A DNA stretch of 64,000 bases. Origin: Actinomycetospora termitidis (GTDB lineage: Bacteria > Actinomycetota > Actinomycetes > Mycobacteriales > Pseudonocardiaceae). Positions 35,106-43,230 of this stretch are shown here, piece after piece (the first letter of the stretch is position 1; each line of letters opens with the position of its first letter). A model generated the notes under the pieces. It saw nothing but the letters and a program-made list of their open reading frames with translations, did not search any database and was not told the DNA's origin. Both the position numbers and the translations under genes were made by a program. The stretch spans positions 620,001 through 684,000 of the forward strand of contig NZ_JASVWF010000002.1 of NCBI RefSeq assembly GCF_030286555.1, written 5' to 3'.

Positions 35106-36545
35106 GTGCCCCGCGGTCCGGTCGCCCTGCTCCTCGCCGTCCTGGGGCTGTTCGTGTTCTCCGCGCCGGCGGTAGCCCACGAGTCGGTGCCGTCCGGGGT
35201 CGTCCGGGTCGCGCAGAGCCTGGCCGACCGCGAGCTGACCGTGACCCTGACGCCGCCGCCCACCGGCTCCGGCAGCCTCGCGGTCGCGATCGAGGCGCTG
35301 GGAGACCCGGGGAACCGGCCCGTCGCGGTCCGGGCAGAGCCCGTCGACGGGGCTGCCGCGGCGGCGACACCGGTCGTGCCGGGGCCGGTCGGAGCACCGG
35401 GACGCACCTCGGTCGACCTCGAGCGTGCCGGCACCTGGACGCTGGTGCTCGACGACGCCGGCGCACTCGCCCGCATCCCGCTGCGCTGGGAGGACCCGGG
35501 GACACCGGGCTCGACCTGGGCCACCCGGATCGGAGCCGCCGTCGCCGTCCTGGCCGGGATCGCCGCCACGAGCTTCCTCCGCCGCCGGGTCGCGGTCGCG
35601 GCCGGTCTCGGCGTGCTCGCGGCCGCCGGGGCGGCGGTCGCGGTGACCGCCTTCGCGCTCGGGACGACCCCCGTGTCGGCCGCCTATGTCGCGGGCGGCG
35701 CGCCCCTGTCGGCCGCCCCGGCGGGCGACACCGCACCGGACCCGGGCGGCATGCCCGGCATGACCGGCACGGGAGGGATGGCCGGCATGCACGGCTCGGG
35801 CGGCGGCTCGCCGACGGCGATGCCCGGCGGAGGCGCCGTCTCGATGACGAGCACCCTCACCGGGTCGACGCTGGACCTGCAGCTGCGCGACGCCTCCACC
35901 GGCGTCGCGGTGGACGACCTGATGGTCCACGACGACGCCTTCGTCCACCTCGCGGTCCTGGGTCGGGACGGATCCGAGCAGCACGTCCACCCGGTACGCA
36001 CCGGACCGGGCCGGTGGCAGGTGCGGCTCGCGCCGATGACTCCCGGCCGCCACGGCGTGTTCGCCGAGTTCTCCCGCGACGGCGTCACCCACCAGCAGGT
36101 GCGGTCCGCGGTCGACGTCCCGGGCGTGCCGGCGTCGCCCGGCGCGCTGCCCGCACCCGGGCGGCAGGCCGTGGCCGGTCTGGTCGCCGACGTCGCCGTC
36201 CCCGACGCGGTCGCCGGGCGACCGGCCACGGTCCGCGCCACCTTCAGTCAGGACGGTCGCCCGGTCACCGACCTGCAGGCCTGGCTGGGGATGGCCGGAC
36301 ACCTGTTCGTCCTCGGACCCGGCCGGTCGGGCGCCCCGGACCCCGCCGACGTCACGGCGTCCTTCGCCCACGTCCACGACATGCAGGCCCGCCCGCCCGG
36401 ACGCGGGTACGGACCCGACGTCAGCTTCGCCTACACGTTCCCCGACCCCGGCACCTACCGGCTGTGGCTGCAGGTCCTGCGAGGCGGGTCCGTGGTGACG
36501 GTGCCCGTGGAGGTGTCGGTCGGCGCACCCGCCGGCGCGGTCTGA
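35106..36545 (+). CDS. Secreted, membrane-anchored Met/His-rich protein (putative copper binding)
   Basis: 479 residues. The signal peptide RGPVALLLAVLGLFVFSAPAVA would be cut to leave His-Glu at the mature N-terminus, as in CopC-type copper proteins. A beta-rich domain (about 25-140), two hydrophobic segments (about 140-185 and 198-220), and a Met/Gly linker PGGMPGMTGTGGMAGMHG (about 217) follow. Two beta-sandwich domains come next, one with EQHVHPV and one with LGMAGHLFVLGPG and FAHVHDM. Spaced His and Met suggest Cu(I)/Cu(II) ligands. It starts at GTG 35106. Family name uncertain; the copper role is inferred. Confidence 0.75.
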   Translation: MPRGPVALLLAVLGLFVFSAPAVAHESVPSGVVRVAQSLADRELTVTLTPPPTGSGSLAVAIEALGDPGNRPVAVRAEPVDGAAAAATPVVPGPVGAPGRTSVDLERAGTWTLVLDDAGALARIPLRWEDPGTPGSTWATRIGAAVAVLAGIAATSFLRRRVAVAAGLGVLAAAGAAVAVTAFALGTTPVSAAYVAGGAPLSAAPAGDTAPDPGGMPGMTGTGGMAGMHGSGGGSPTAMPGGGAVSMTSTLTGSTLDLQLRDASTGVAVDDLMVHDDAFVHLAVLGRDGSEQHVHPVRTGPGRWQVRLAPMTPGRHGVFAEFSRDGVTHQQVRSAVDVPGVPASPGALPAPGRQAVAGLVADVAVPDAVAGRPATVRATFSQDGRPVTDLQAWLGMAGHLFVLGPGRSGAPDPADVTASFAHVHDMQARPPGRGYGPDVSFAYTFPDPGTYRLWLQVLRGGSVVTVPVEVSVGAPAGAV

Positions 36546-36552
36546 CCGGGTC

Positions 36553-36702
36553 TCAGCGACCCTGCTCCGCGGCCGGGAGGTCGACGACCGGCAGCTCCTC
36601 GGACCAGTGGAACGCGGCGTCCCGCGACTCCCACCCGCAGCGGCAGTGCCCGCGTGGGTCGATCCGGTGCCCGGGGGCCTCCTCGCGCACGTCCGCAGTC
36701 AT
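36553..36702 (-). CDS. Possible 49-residue Cys/His protein
   Basis: Begins MTADVREEAPGHRIDPRGHC and contains GHCRCGWESRDAAFHW, a CxC with flanking His that could bind metal. Codon use matches real genes in the region, but no Shine-Dalgarno precedes ATG 36702 and the gene is short. It lies tail to tail with the copper-type gene. Its upstream DNA contains an inverted repeat at 36721-36739. Treat as probable rather than certain. Confidence 0.45.
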   Translation of the reverse strand: MTADVREEAPGHRIDPRGHCRCGWESRDAAFHWSEELPVVDLPAAEQGR

Positions 36703-36720
36703 GACTGCCAGCGCACCGTT

Positions 36721-36739
36721 GTTGCCATTAAAAGGCAAC
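36721..36739. promoter_or_regulatory. Inverted repeat GTTGCC-N7-GGCAAC
   Basis: GTTGCC (36721-36726) and GGCAAC (36734-36739) flank the A-rich ATTAAAA, unusual in this GC-rich DNA. Candidate regulator site for the small minus-strand gene. Between here and 36826 I see no gene. Confidence 0.4.
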
Positions 36740-36826
36740 TGTTCGGACGGGGGTGGTGGAGCGGCGTCGAGAATGTGGTGTCCCCCCGCGCACCCACCGG
36801 GTAGCGGTGGCCGTCGGCGGACGACG

Positions 36827-36856
36827 ACCGTGGTTTCGGTCGACCGAAACCACGGT
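36827..36856. repeat. Perfect 30-bp palindrome
   Basis: ACCGTGGTTTCGGTC (36827-36841) is followed without a gap by its exact complement GACCGAAACCACGGT. It lies 70 bases upstream of the 178-residue gene at 36926. It is either a high-affinity operator for a dimeric regulator or a cruciform-forming site; the absence of a loop argues against a terminator. Confidence 0.85.
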
Positions 36857-36925
36857 GTTCAAGTCGGCGAATCCATGGTTAGGATGTCCCGGAACGTTCC
36901 GGGCAGGACGATGGACGGAGCACCC

Positions 36926-37462
36926 GTGACGCAGCGCCTCTCGAGGGGAGCCCACTCCGCGGCGGAGGAGGGCACCTGCCTCATGGAGCAGGTCGCGCTC
37001 GCCGCCGACGAGTCCTTCTCCGACCGGCCGCGCTGCACCCCCACCGCGCTGTCCGCCCTGGCTCAGCAGGTCAACGACCGGGTCTCCGACGCTGGCCGCG
37101 ACCGGCTCCTCGAACTCGTCCCGGCCCTGACGACCAGCGCGAGCGACGACCCGGTCGACGCCTGGGAACTCGTGGCCGTGTGCGCTCGCGCGGCACTCGC
37201 GATCCGGCCGGACGACCGCCTGGCCACCCGGTTGCTCGCCCGCGCCGGACGCGCGCAGCGTCGCTGGTCCCGCCTGGGCCTCGACGGTGCGCCCGGCCGG
37301 ATCGCCGGTCTGCGCGCCCTGCCGCACCTCACCGCGGCCTTCCACCGCATGGCCGTCCTCGCCGGGCCGGCCGGCTCCGCCGAGAGGGACGATCGCCTGA
37401 TCGCCCTGCTCGCCGACGCGGTCGGCGTCCGGCCGGAGGAGCAGGAGTTCGCCGCCGCCTGA
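36926..37462 (+). CDS. Conserved hypothetical actinobacterial protein, 178 residues
   Basis: Helical cytoplasmic protein without known domain. The N-terminal segment EEGTCLMEQVALAADESFSD then RPRCTPTALSALAQQVND resembles a conserved but unnamed actinobacterial family with two Cys near residues 19 and 35. Pro-free helices continue to the end. GTG 36926 has GGAG at 36917-36920; ATG 36911 and ATG 36875 are in-frame alternatives. The 30-bp palindrome upstream is its most likely control site. Function unknown. Confidence 0.7.
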   Translation: MTQRLSRGAHSAAEEGTCLMEQVALAADESFSDRPRCTPTALSALAQQVNDRVSDAGRDRLLELVPALTTSASDDPVDAWELVAVCARAALAIRPDDRLATRLLARAGRAQRRWSRLGLDGAPGRIAGLRALPHLTAAFHRMAVLAGPAGSAERDDRLIALLADAVGVRPEEQEFAAA

Positions 37463-37478
37463 CCCGCGCCCTGCGCGG

Positions 37479-38501
37479 CTAACCGGCGCCCTGGGCGTAC
37501 GGCGCGAGTGCCGGCTCCCGGGGCACGAACGGCCCCGTCGCCAGCGCGGTGCCGGCCGAGGCGACGAGCCCCGCGAAGTCGAGCGGGAACGTCACCGGGT
37601 TCACGCCGGGCTGGAACGGCCGGAGGCACACCCCGCGGCCGATCCGGTCGGCCTGCGCCGGGCCGTCGTGGTCGAGCGCGTCGACGGCGATCGCGTAGGC
37701 GACCGCGTCGGACGTGCCGATCCCGAAGTGGTCGACCACCCGGGTCACGCCGCACAGCCCCTGCAGCGAGATGTTGCTGACGCGGTCGCCGCCACCACGG
37801 ATCGGCGAGTTCGCGGGCGGCGTGGCGTCCACCGGCACCCCGCGCGGGACGGCCAGGTTCGGCACCACGATCTCGTCGTAGATCGTGTAGGCCACGGTGT
37901 AGTCGACGCCCGGGACGGTCTCGCCACCTGCGTTGAGCGCTGCGAGGAAGCGCGACCGAGGCGCCTGCTGCCAGATCGCCGGGGCGCAGCCGACGGCCGG
38001 GACCGCGCACACGAGCGGGGCGTCGACCGTGCCGCGGGTCGACGGGGCGAGGGCCACGTAGTCGTCGACCTTCCCGCGGGTGTCGGGGAAGAACTTCAGC
38101 GCCCAGCGCCCGATCATCCCGCCCTGGCTGTGCCCGAGCAGGTCGATCTTCCCGCCGGCCCGCTCGGACATCGTGCGGATCGCCGACACCACGTACTCGG
38201 CGGCGACCTGGAGGTCCCCGAGCGCGTTCTGCGGCAGCGTCACGCTGCAGAACGGCCGGCCGGTCGCGGTGAACGCCCGCGCGTAGTTCCAGTCGAACTC
38301 GGCCGGCGTCAGCGTCGTCCCGGGGATGAGCAGGACCGGCTGCCGGGCGGCCAGGTCGCCGTGGCAGGCCAGGCTCTGCCGCAGCGCGTCCGCCGGGACG
38401 CTCAGCGCCGGGCCGTCGTTCGCCGCGGCCGACCCGCTCGCGGCTCCGATCCCGAGCAGCAGCACCACGAGGAACAGGCCGATCCGCCGGGCGAGGTTCA
38501 C
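37479..38501 (-). CDS. Secreted triacylglycerol lipase/esterase (class 2)
   Basis: 340-residue alpha/beta hydrolase with signal peptide NLARRIGLFLVVLLLGIGAA and SAAAND cleavage region. LLIPGTTLTP is the oxyanion strand (about residue 57), and LLGHSQGGM near 121 has the nucleophilic Ser. Four or more Cys in the mature part can form disulfides, as in extracellular lipases related to Candida antarctica lipase B. It hydrolyses long-chain acylglycerols or esters outside the cell. Start GTG 38501. It is convergent with the hypothetical gene and precedes, on the same strand, nothing obviously related. Confidence 0.88.
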   Translation of the reverse strand: MNLARRIGLFLVVLLLGIGAASGSAAANDGPALSVPADALRQSLACHGDLAARQPVLLIPGTTLTPAEFDWNYARAFTATGRPFCSVTLPQNALGDLQVAAEYVVSAIRTMSERAGGKIDLLGHSQGGMIGRWALKFFPDTRGKVDDYVALAPSTRGTVDAPLVCAVPAVGCAPAIWQQAPRSRFLAALNAGGETVPGVDYTVAYTIYDEIVVPNLAVPRGVPVDATPPANSPIRGGGDRVSNISLQGLCGVTRVVDHFGIGTSDAVAYAIAVDALDHDGPAQADRIGRGVCLRPFQPGVNPVTFPLDFAGLVASAGTALATGPFVPREPALAPYAQGAG

Positions 38502-38530
38502 GCCCGCCCAACGACGGGTTCCCGACGGCG

Positions 38531-38872
38531 TTACTCCGACGGGGTGGCCGCGGTCAGGTGCTCGACGTGGAAGACGGCCTCGTCGAGCAGCTGGGCCACG
38601 TGGTCGTCGTGCAGCCGGTAGCGGATCTGGCGCCCGGCCCGCTCGCCGACGACCAGCCCGAGGTGTCGCAGCACGCGCAGCTGGTGGGACACCGCGGACT
38701 GCTCCATCCCGACGTCCTCGACGAGTTCACCGACGGTGCGCGGCTCCACGCGCAGCCGCAGCAGCAGCTGGACCCGGCTGGGGGTGGAAAGGGCGTGCAT
38801 CGTGCGCGCGATCGCCTCCACCCCGGCTGGGGCGAGCGTCGTCGCGGCGGCGCCGTCCCTGCCGTGGCCCAT
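38531..38872 (-). CDS. ArsR/SmtB-family metal sensor repressor
   Basis: 113-residue winged-helix repressor. The recognition helix is QSAVSHQLRVLRHLGLVV (about residues 56-73), then the wing ERAGRQIRYRL. The last helix contains DDHVAQLLDEAVFHVEHL, which fits DxHx10HxxH exactly, the alpha-5 site that binds Zn, Ni or Co in CzrA/NmtR-type sensors. There is no alpha-3 Cys pair. It is divergent from a P1B-type ATPase gene with an inverted repeat between, so metal binding should release repression of the exporter. Confidence 0.92.
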   Translation of the reverse strand: MGHGRDGAAATTLAPAGVEAIARTMHALSTPSRVQLLLRLRVEPRTVGELVEDVGMEQSAVSHQLRVLRHLGLVVGERAGRQIRYRLHDDHVAQLLDEAVFHVEHLTAATPSE

Positions 38873-38915
38873 GCGCGGAGCCTACTCACCTCAGCGGTTG
38901 GTCAGACATGAAAGT

Positions 38916-38931
38916 ATGAACGAGCATTCAT
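38916..38931. promoter_or_regulatory. ArsR-type operator between sensor and metal ATPase
   Basis: ATGAA-N6-TTCAT (38916-38920 and 38927-38931) resembles the ATGAA/TTCAT half-sites of SmtB-family operators. It lies in the 74-base divergent gap, 15 bases before the ATPase start. Confidence 0.6.
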
Positions 38932-38946
38932 TCGTGTGTAGCGTGA

Positions 38947-40845
38947 GTGACCGTGACCGCCCTCGACGTCCGTCCGAGCCCCACGGCCGCGCCCGCCGCC
39001 CGGGCGGAGCTGCTCGGCCTGCCCGAGGTCCGCTGGGCCGCGATCGCGCTGGCTGCGTTCGTGGTCGGCGGGCTGCTGTGGCTGGCGGACGCACCCGCGT
39101 GGGCGTCGGGGCCGGTGCTCGCGGTCTGCTACCTCGCCGGGGGGTGGGAGCCGGCGGTGGAGGGGCTGCGGGCGCTGCGGGAGCGGACGCTCGACGTCGA
39201 CCTGCTCATGGTCGTCGCGGCGCTCGGCGCGGCCGCGATCGGCCAGGTGCTCGACGGTGCCCTGCTGATCGTCATCTTCGCGACGTCGGGTGCGCTCGAG
39301 GCGTGGGCGACCGCGCGGACCGAGCGGTCGGTGGGGGGCCTGCTCTCGACGGCCCCGGAGACCGCCACACGGGTCGCCGACGACGGGTCCGAGGCGGTGT
39401 GCGAAGCGGCCGACCTCGCCGTCGGCGACGTCGTGGTGGTCCGGCCGGGCGCCGCGATCCCCGCGGACGGGCTGGTCGTCGAGGGGGCGGCCGAGATCGA
39501 CCGGGCGAGCATCACCGGCGAGCCGTTGCCGGTCCCGGCGGGCGTCGGCACCGAGGTCTACGCGGGCACCGTCGCCACCGGGGGCACGCTGCGCGTGCGG
39601 GTGTCGCGACCGGCGGCGGAGTCCGTCGTCGCCCGGATCGCGGTGCTGGTCGAGGAGGCGTCCCGGACGAAGGCGCGCACGCAGCTGTTCGTCGAGAAGG
39701 TCGAGCAGCGGTACTCGGTCGGGGTCGTGGTGGCGACGCTCGCGATCTTCGCGGTCCCGCTCGCCCTGGGATCGTCGTTGGACGACGCCCTCCTGCGGGC
39801 GATGACGTTCATGATCGTCGCGTCGCCCTGCGCCCTGGTGCTCGCGACGATGCCGCCGCTGCTCGCCGCGGCCGCGCGGGCGGGGCGGCGGGGCCTGCTC
39901 GTCCGCTCGGCGCAGGTGATGGAGCGCCTCGCCGACGTGGACGCGGTCGTGCTGGACAAGACGGGCACCGTCACCGAGGGGCGTCCGCGGGTGGTCGGGG
40001 TTCCCGACGACGAGGTGCTGCGCCTCGCGGCCGCCGTCGAGACCGGCAGCGAGCACCCGCTGGGCCGCGCCGTCGTCGCAGCGGCGTGCGAGCGCGGGCT
40101 CACGGTCCCGCCCGTCGAGGACTTCGTCGCCGCCCCCGGCGTCGGGGTGCGCGGGGTCGTCGGCGGCCGCCGGATCGGGGTCGGGCGGGCCTCCTCGCAG
40201 CCGGCCGCCACCACCACCCCGGTCGCCGTGACCGACCTGGACGACGGGTCCGTGCTCGGCACCCTGGAGATCGCCGACGCGCTGCGGCCCGACGCCGCGG
40301 ACGCGGTCGGCGCGCTCGCCGCGCGCACCGTCGTCCCGCCCGTCCTCGCCACGGGGGACGCACCCGGCCCGGCGCGCGAGGTCGGGCGGCGGATCGGGGT
40401 GGCGGACGTGCGCGCGGAACTCCTGCCGGAGGACAAGGTCGACGTGGTGGCCGACGTCCGGCGACCCGGCCGCACCGTCGCGGTGGTCGGGGACGGGGTG
40501 AACGACGCCCCGGCCCTCGCGGCCGCGGACGTGGGGGTGGCGATGCGCGGGTCGGACCTCACGATGCGGGCCGCGGACGTCGTCGTCCTCTCCGCAGACC
40601 TCGCCCGGCTGCCCTGGCTGCTGGACCTCGCGCGGCGGGCCCGCCGCATCGTCGTCGCCAACCTGGTGATCGCGGGCACCCTGATCGTCGGGCTCGTGAC
40701 GTGGGACCTCGTCGGGCACCTGCCGCTCGCGCTCGGTGTCGCGGGGCACGAGGGGTCGACGATCCTGGTCGCGCTGAACGGCCTCCGGCTCTTGCGCGAG
40801 CCCCGACGTTCCTCAGGAAACGTGCGCGACGTGCCCCGTCTGTAG
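38947..40845 (+). CDS. P1B-4-type heavy-metal translocating ATPase (CtpD/CzcP-like)
   Basis: 632-residue P-type ATPase that exports divalent metal (Co2+, Fe2+ or Zn2+) from the cytoplasm. The transmembrane metal site is IVASPCALVLA (SPC, about residue 295), the phosphorylation site DKTGTVTEG (about 338), the TGDAPGP-like ATP region and the hinge VGDGVNDAPA (about 517). The late HEGST in helix 8 (about 601) with SPC defines subgroup P1B-4. No N-terminal metal-binding domain is present, as usual in that group. GTG 38947 or 38953. Controlled by the divergent ArsR sensor. Confidence 0.93.
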   Translation: MTVTALDVRPSPTAAPAARAELLGLPEVRWAAIALAAFVVGGLLWLADAPAWASGPVLAVCYLAGGWEPAVEGLRALRERTLDVDLLMVVAALGAAAIGQVLDGALLIVIFATSGALEAWATARTERSVGGLLSTAPETATRVADDGSEAVCEAADLAVGDVVVVRPGAAIPADGLVVEGAAEIDRASITGEPLPVPAGVGTEVYAGTVATGGTLRVRVSRPAAESVVARIAVLVEEASRTKARTQLFVEKVEQRYSVGVVVATLAIFAVPLALGSSLDDALLRAMTFMIVASPCALVLATMPPLLAAAARAGRRGLLVRSAQVMERLADVDAVVLDKTGTVTEGRPRVVGVPDDEVLRLAAAVETGSEHPLGRAVVAAACERGLTVPPVEDFVAAPGVGVRGVVGGRRIGVGRASSQPAATTTPVAVTDLDDGSVLGTLEIADALRPDAADAVGALAARTVVPPVLATGDAPGPAREVGRRIGVADVRAELLPEDKVDVVADVRRPGRTVAVVGDGVNDAPALAAADVGVAMRGSDLTMRAADVVVLSADLARLPWLLDLARRARRIVVANLVIAGTLIVGLVTWDLVGHLPLALGVAGHEGSTILVALNGLRLLREPRRSSGNVRDVPRL

Positions 40846-40917
40846 TCTGTGATACAGATCGCGGTCCGATTCCTCCCGATACTGCGTGTGACACCACGTT
40901 CGACCCGGGAGGGCTCG

Positions 40918-42246
40918 TTGACCACTTCGGACCACGCGGCATCACCGAGCGCACCGCCGATGCGCCGCATCGCGCTCGCGAGCATGACCGGCACGGTCAT
41001 CGAGTTCTACGACTTCTTCATCTACGGCACGGCCGCCGCGCTCGTGTTCAACAAGGTCTTCTTCCCCGAGCTGGGGGCGGCGGCCGGCACCGCGCTGGCG
41101 CTCGCGACCTTCGGCGTCGCCTTCGTGGCGCGGCCGTTCGGCTCCGTGCTGTTCGGGCACTTCGGCGACCGGCTCGGCCGCAAGCGCACGCTGGTCACGA
41201 CGCTGCTGCTGATGGGTCTCTCGACGCTGGCGATCGGCCTGCTGCCCTCCACCGGGCTGATCGGCTGGCTCGCGCCCGTGCTGCTCGTGCTGCTGCGCAT
41301 CCTGCAGGGCCTCGCGGTCGGCGGGGAGTGGGCCGGCGCCACGCTGCTCACCGCGGAGAACTCGCCCGCGAAGGTGCGCGGCAAGTACGCGCTCTACCCG
41401 CAGCTGGGGCCGTCGGTCGCGTTCGCGCTCGCCAGTGCCACCTTCCTGACGACCGCTCTGACCATGTCCAACGAGGCCTTCCTGGCCTGGGGCTGGCGCA
41501 TCCCGTTCATCGGCAGCGTCGTCCTCGTGGCGCTCGGCCTGTACGTGCGCCTCGCGATCACCGAGACGGCCGCGTTCTCCCGGCGCAACGAGGCCGAGGG
41601 CGGGGCGCGCAGGCTCCCCGTCACCGACGTCCTGACCCGCCAGCCCAAGGAGGTCCTGCTCGGCGCGGGCTCGACGATGGCGGTGTTCGCCTTCTTCTAC
41701 ATCGGCGTCACCTACCTGACCAGCTACGGCACGCAGGAGCTCGGGCTGCCCCGCCCGACGGTGCTCGCGATGGGGATCGTCGGCGGGCTGGTGTTCGCGG
41801 GCACGACGATCGCCGGCGCGATCCTGTCCGACCGCGTCGGGCGCCGTCGCATGGTGATCATCGGCAACGCGGTGTCCGTGGTCGGCGGTCTCGTCGCGTT
41901 CCCGATCATCGACCTCGGCACGGCCGCCTCGTTCGGGCTCGGGCTCTCGGTGGTGCTCGGCGTCGTCGGCATCGCCTACGGCCCGATCGGTGCGCAGCTG
42001 CCCGAGCTGTTCCCCACCCGGTACCGCTACACCGGCGCCGGCATGGCCTACAACCTGGCCGGCGTGCTCGGCGGCGGCGTGGTCCCGCTGATCGCCACCG
42101 CCCTGGTCGCCACCTACGCGTCCAGCCTGGCGATCGGCCTGCTCCTCGCCGGTCTCTCCGTGGTCAGCCTGGCCTGCACGCTCCTGCTGCCCGACTCCGT
42201 CGACGAGTCGATCAGCGCCGAGGCCCCGGCGCGTCTCGCTGCCTGA
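40918..42246 (+). CDS. MFS transporter, metabolite:H+ symporter (MHS) family
   Basis: 442-residue 12-helix transporter. MTGTVIEFYDFFIYGTAAAL near the start, the loop FGHFGDRLGRKRTLV (about residue 76) and the symmetric SDRVGRRRMVI (about 304) are MHS signatures shared with ShiA, ProP and dicarboxylate symporters. Substrate unknown: an organic acid, betaine or shikimate is typical. TTG 40918 is preferred because GGGAGGG (40907-40913) stands before it; the in-frame reading from 40849 adds non-conserved sequence. Confidence 0.88.
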   Translation: MTTSDHAASPSAPPMRRIALASMTGTVIEFYDFFIYGTAAALVFNKVFFPELGAAAGTALALATFGVAFVARPFGSVLFGHFGDRLGRKRTLVTTLLLMGLSTLAIGLLPSTGLIGWLAPVLLVLLRILQGLAVGGEWAGATLLTAENSPAKVRGKYALYPQLGPSVAFALASATFLTTALTMSNEAFLAWGWRIPFIGSVVLVALGLYVRLAITETAAFSRRNEAEGGARRLPVTDVLTRQPKEVLLGAGSTMAVFAFFYIGVTYLTSYGTQELGLPRPTVLAMGIVGGLVFAGTTIAGAILSDRVGRRRMVIIGNAVSVVGGLVAFPIIDLGTAASFGLGLSVVLGVVGIAYGPIGAQLPELFPTRYRYTGAGMAYNLAGVLGGGVVPLIATALVATYASSLAIGLLLAGLSVVSLACTLLLPDSVDESISAEAPARLAA

Positions 42247-42286
42247 GAGAAGGGCTGGGCCGGGCGGTCGCGCCCGGTTAGCCTCC

Positions 42287-42314
42287 GTCCCGACCCGGAT
42301 GTCCGGGTCGGGAC
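42287..42314 (+). terminator. Perfect 13-bp stem hairpin between MHS and Crp genes
   Basis: GTCCCGACCCGGA (42287-42299), a 2-base loop, and TCCGGGTCGGGAC (42302-42314). It lies 40 bases after the transporter stop and 14 bases before GTG 42329. A terminator is likely; an operator for the Crp-type regulator is the alternative. Confidence 0.6.
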
Positions 42315-42328
42315 GGGGGTCGTCGGAC

Positions 42329-43048
42329 GTGTCGCGCCCCCTGCCGTCCCCCGTTCCCGTCGCCACACCGGAACTCGCGGTCTCGCCCTTCCTGCTCGCC
42401 GAGACCGGCCCGGTCGCGGCCCGGCTCGCGGCCCTCGGCGTGTCGCGTCGGCTCCGCGCGGGCGAGGTCGTCATGCGGCAGGGCGAGCTGTCCGGCTCCC
42501 TGTTCGTCCTGACGGCGGGTCGGCTCCGGCTCTCGCTACTGCGTCCCGACGGCGGGGAGCGCGTCCTGGGCTACGCCGAGCCCGGCGCGAGCGTCGGGGA
42601 GACCGCGTGCGTGGACCGGGCCGCCCGCGCGGCGACCGCGGTCGCCGTCGTGGACTCCGAGGTCCTCGCGGTGACCCGCGAGAGCCTGCTCGCCGCCGCG
42701 CGCAGCGACCCGGAGCTGCTGCTCGAGGTGGCCCGCCGGGTCGCGCACAAGCAGCACGTGCTGCACCTGCACCTCGCGCTGGACGCACTGCCCGCCCGCG
42801 AGCGCATGGTGCTGCTGCTGTCCCACCTCGTCGACGCGCACGGCGAACCCGGCCCGGACGGCCTGGTCCGCCTGCGTCTACAGCTCGCCGTCGACGACCT
42901 GGCCGCGATCGTCGGGCTCACCCGCGTCACCGCCTCCCGCGAGCTCTCGCGGCTCGTCGCCGAGGGCGTGCTGCTCAAGCAACGTCGCTCGTTCGTCGTG
43001 CGCGACCGGCCCGCGCTGCGCCGCCTCACGGCCTCCGTCGCGGTCTGA
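42329..43048 (+). CDS. Crp/Fnr-family transcriptional regulator
   Basis: 239 residues. An N-terminal cyclic-nucleotide-binding fold (about 20-130: [30 protein letters not shown]) is followed by a winged helix-turn-helix (about 175-225: [20 protein letters not shown]). No N-terminal Cys cluster, so not an Fe-S Fnr sensor; the ligand Arg of cAMP-type sites is not clear. ATG 42299 lies inside a perfect hairpin, so GTG 42329 is taken as the start. Target genes unknown; sodA follows on the same strand after 182 bases. Confidence 0.85.
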   Translation: MSRPLPSPVPVATPELAVSPFLLAETGPVAARLAALGVSRRLRAGEVVMRQGELSGSLFVLTAGRLRLSLLRPDGGERVLGYAEPGASVGETACVDRAARAATAVAVVDSEVLAVTRESLLAAARSDPELLLEVARRVAHKQHVLHLHLALDALPARERMVLLLSHLVDAHGEPGPDGLVRLRLQLAVDDLAAIVGLTRVTASRELSRLVAEGVLLKQRRSFVVRDRPALRRLTASVAV

Positions 43049-43230
43049 CTCCACGCCGCTTTCGGAGTTTGCGTCCCGGTGCTGCCCGGGATCCCGGGTC
43101 CAGCGGTCGATCCGGCGTGCGCCGGCGGCCCGGACCATCGACTTGCTGTCATCTGCCAGTTGCACCAGGATCGCAACAGCGAAGCAGGGGTCGATCACCG
43201 ACGGACTCTTTCGAGGAGATGCGCGAAGCG

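Noticed and set aside
38736-42281. 1181-codon plus-strand open frame over the metal ATPase and MHS transporter genes
   Set aside because: It is a frame-shifted reading of two well-defined genes, with low-complexity Arg/Ala/Gly composition and no domains.
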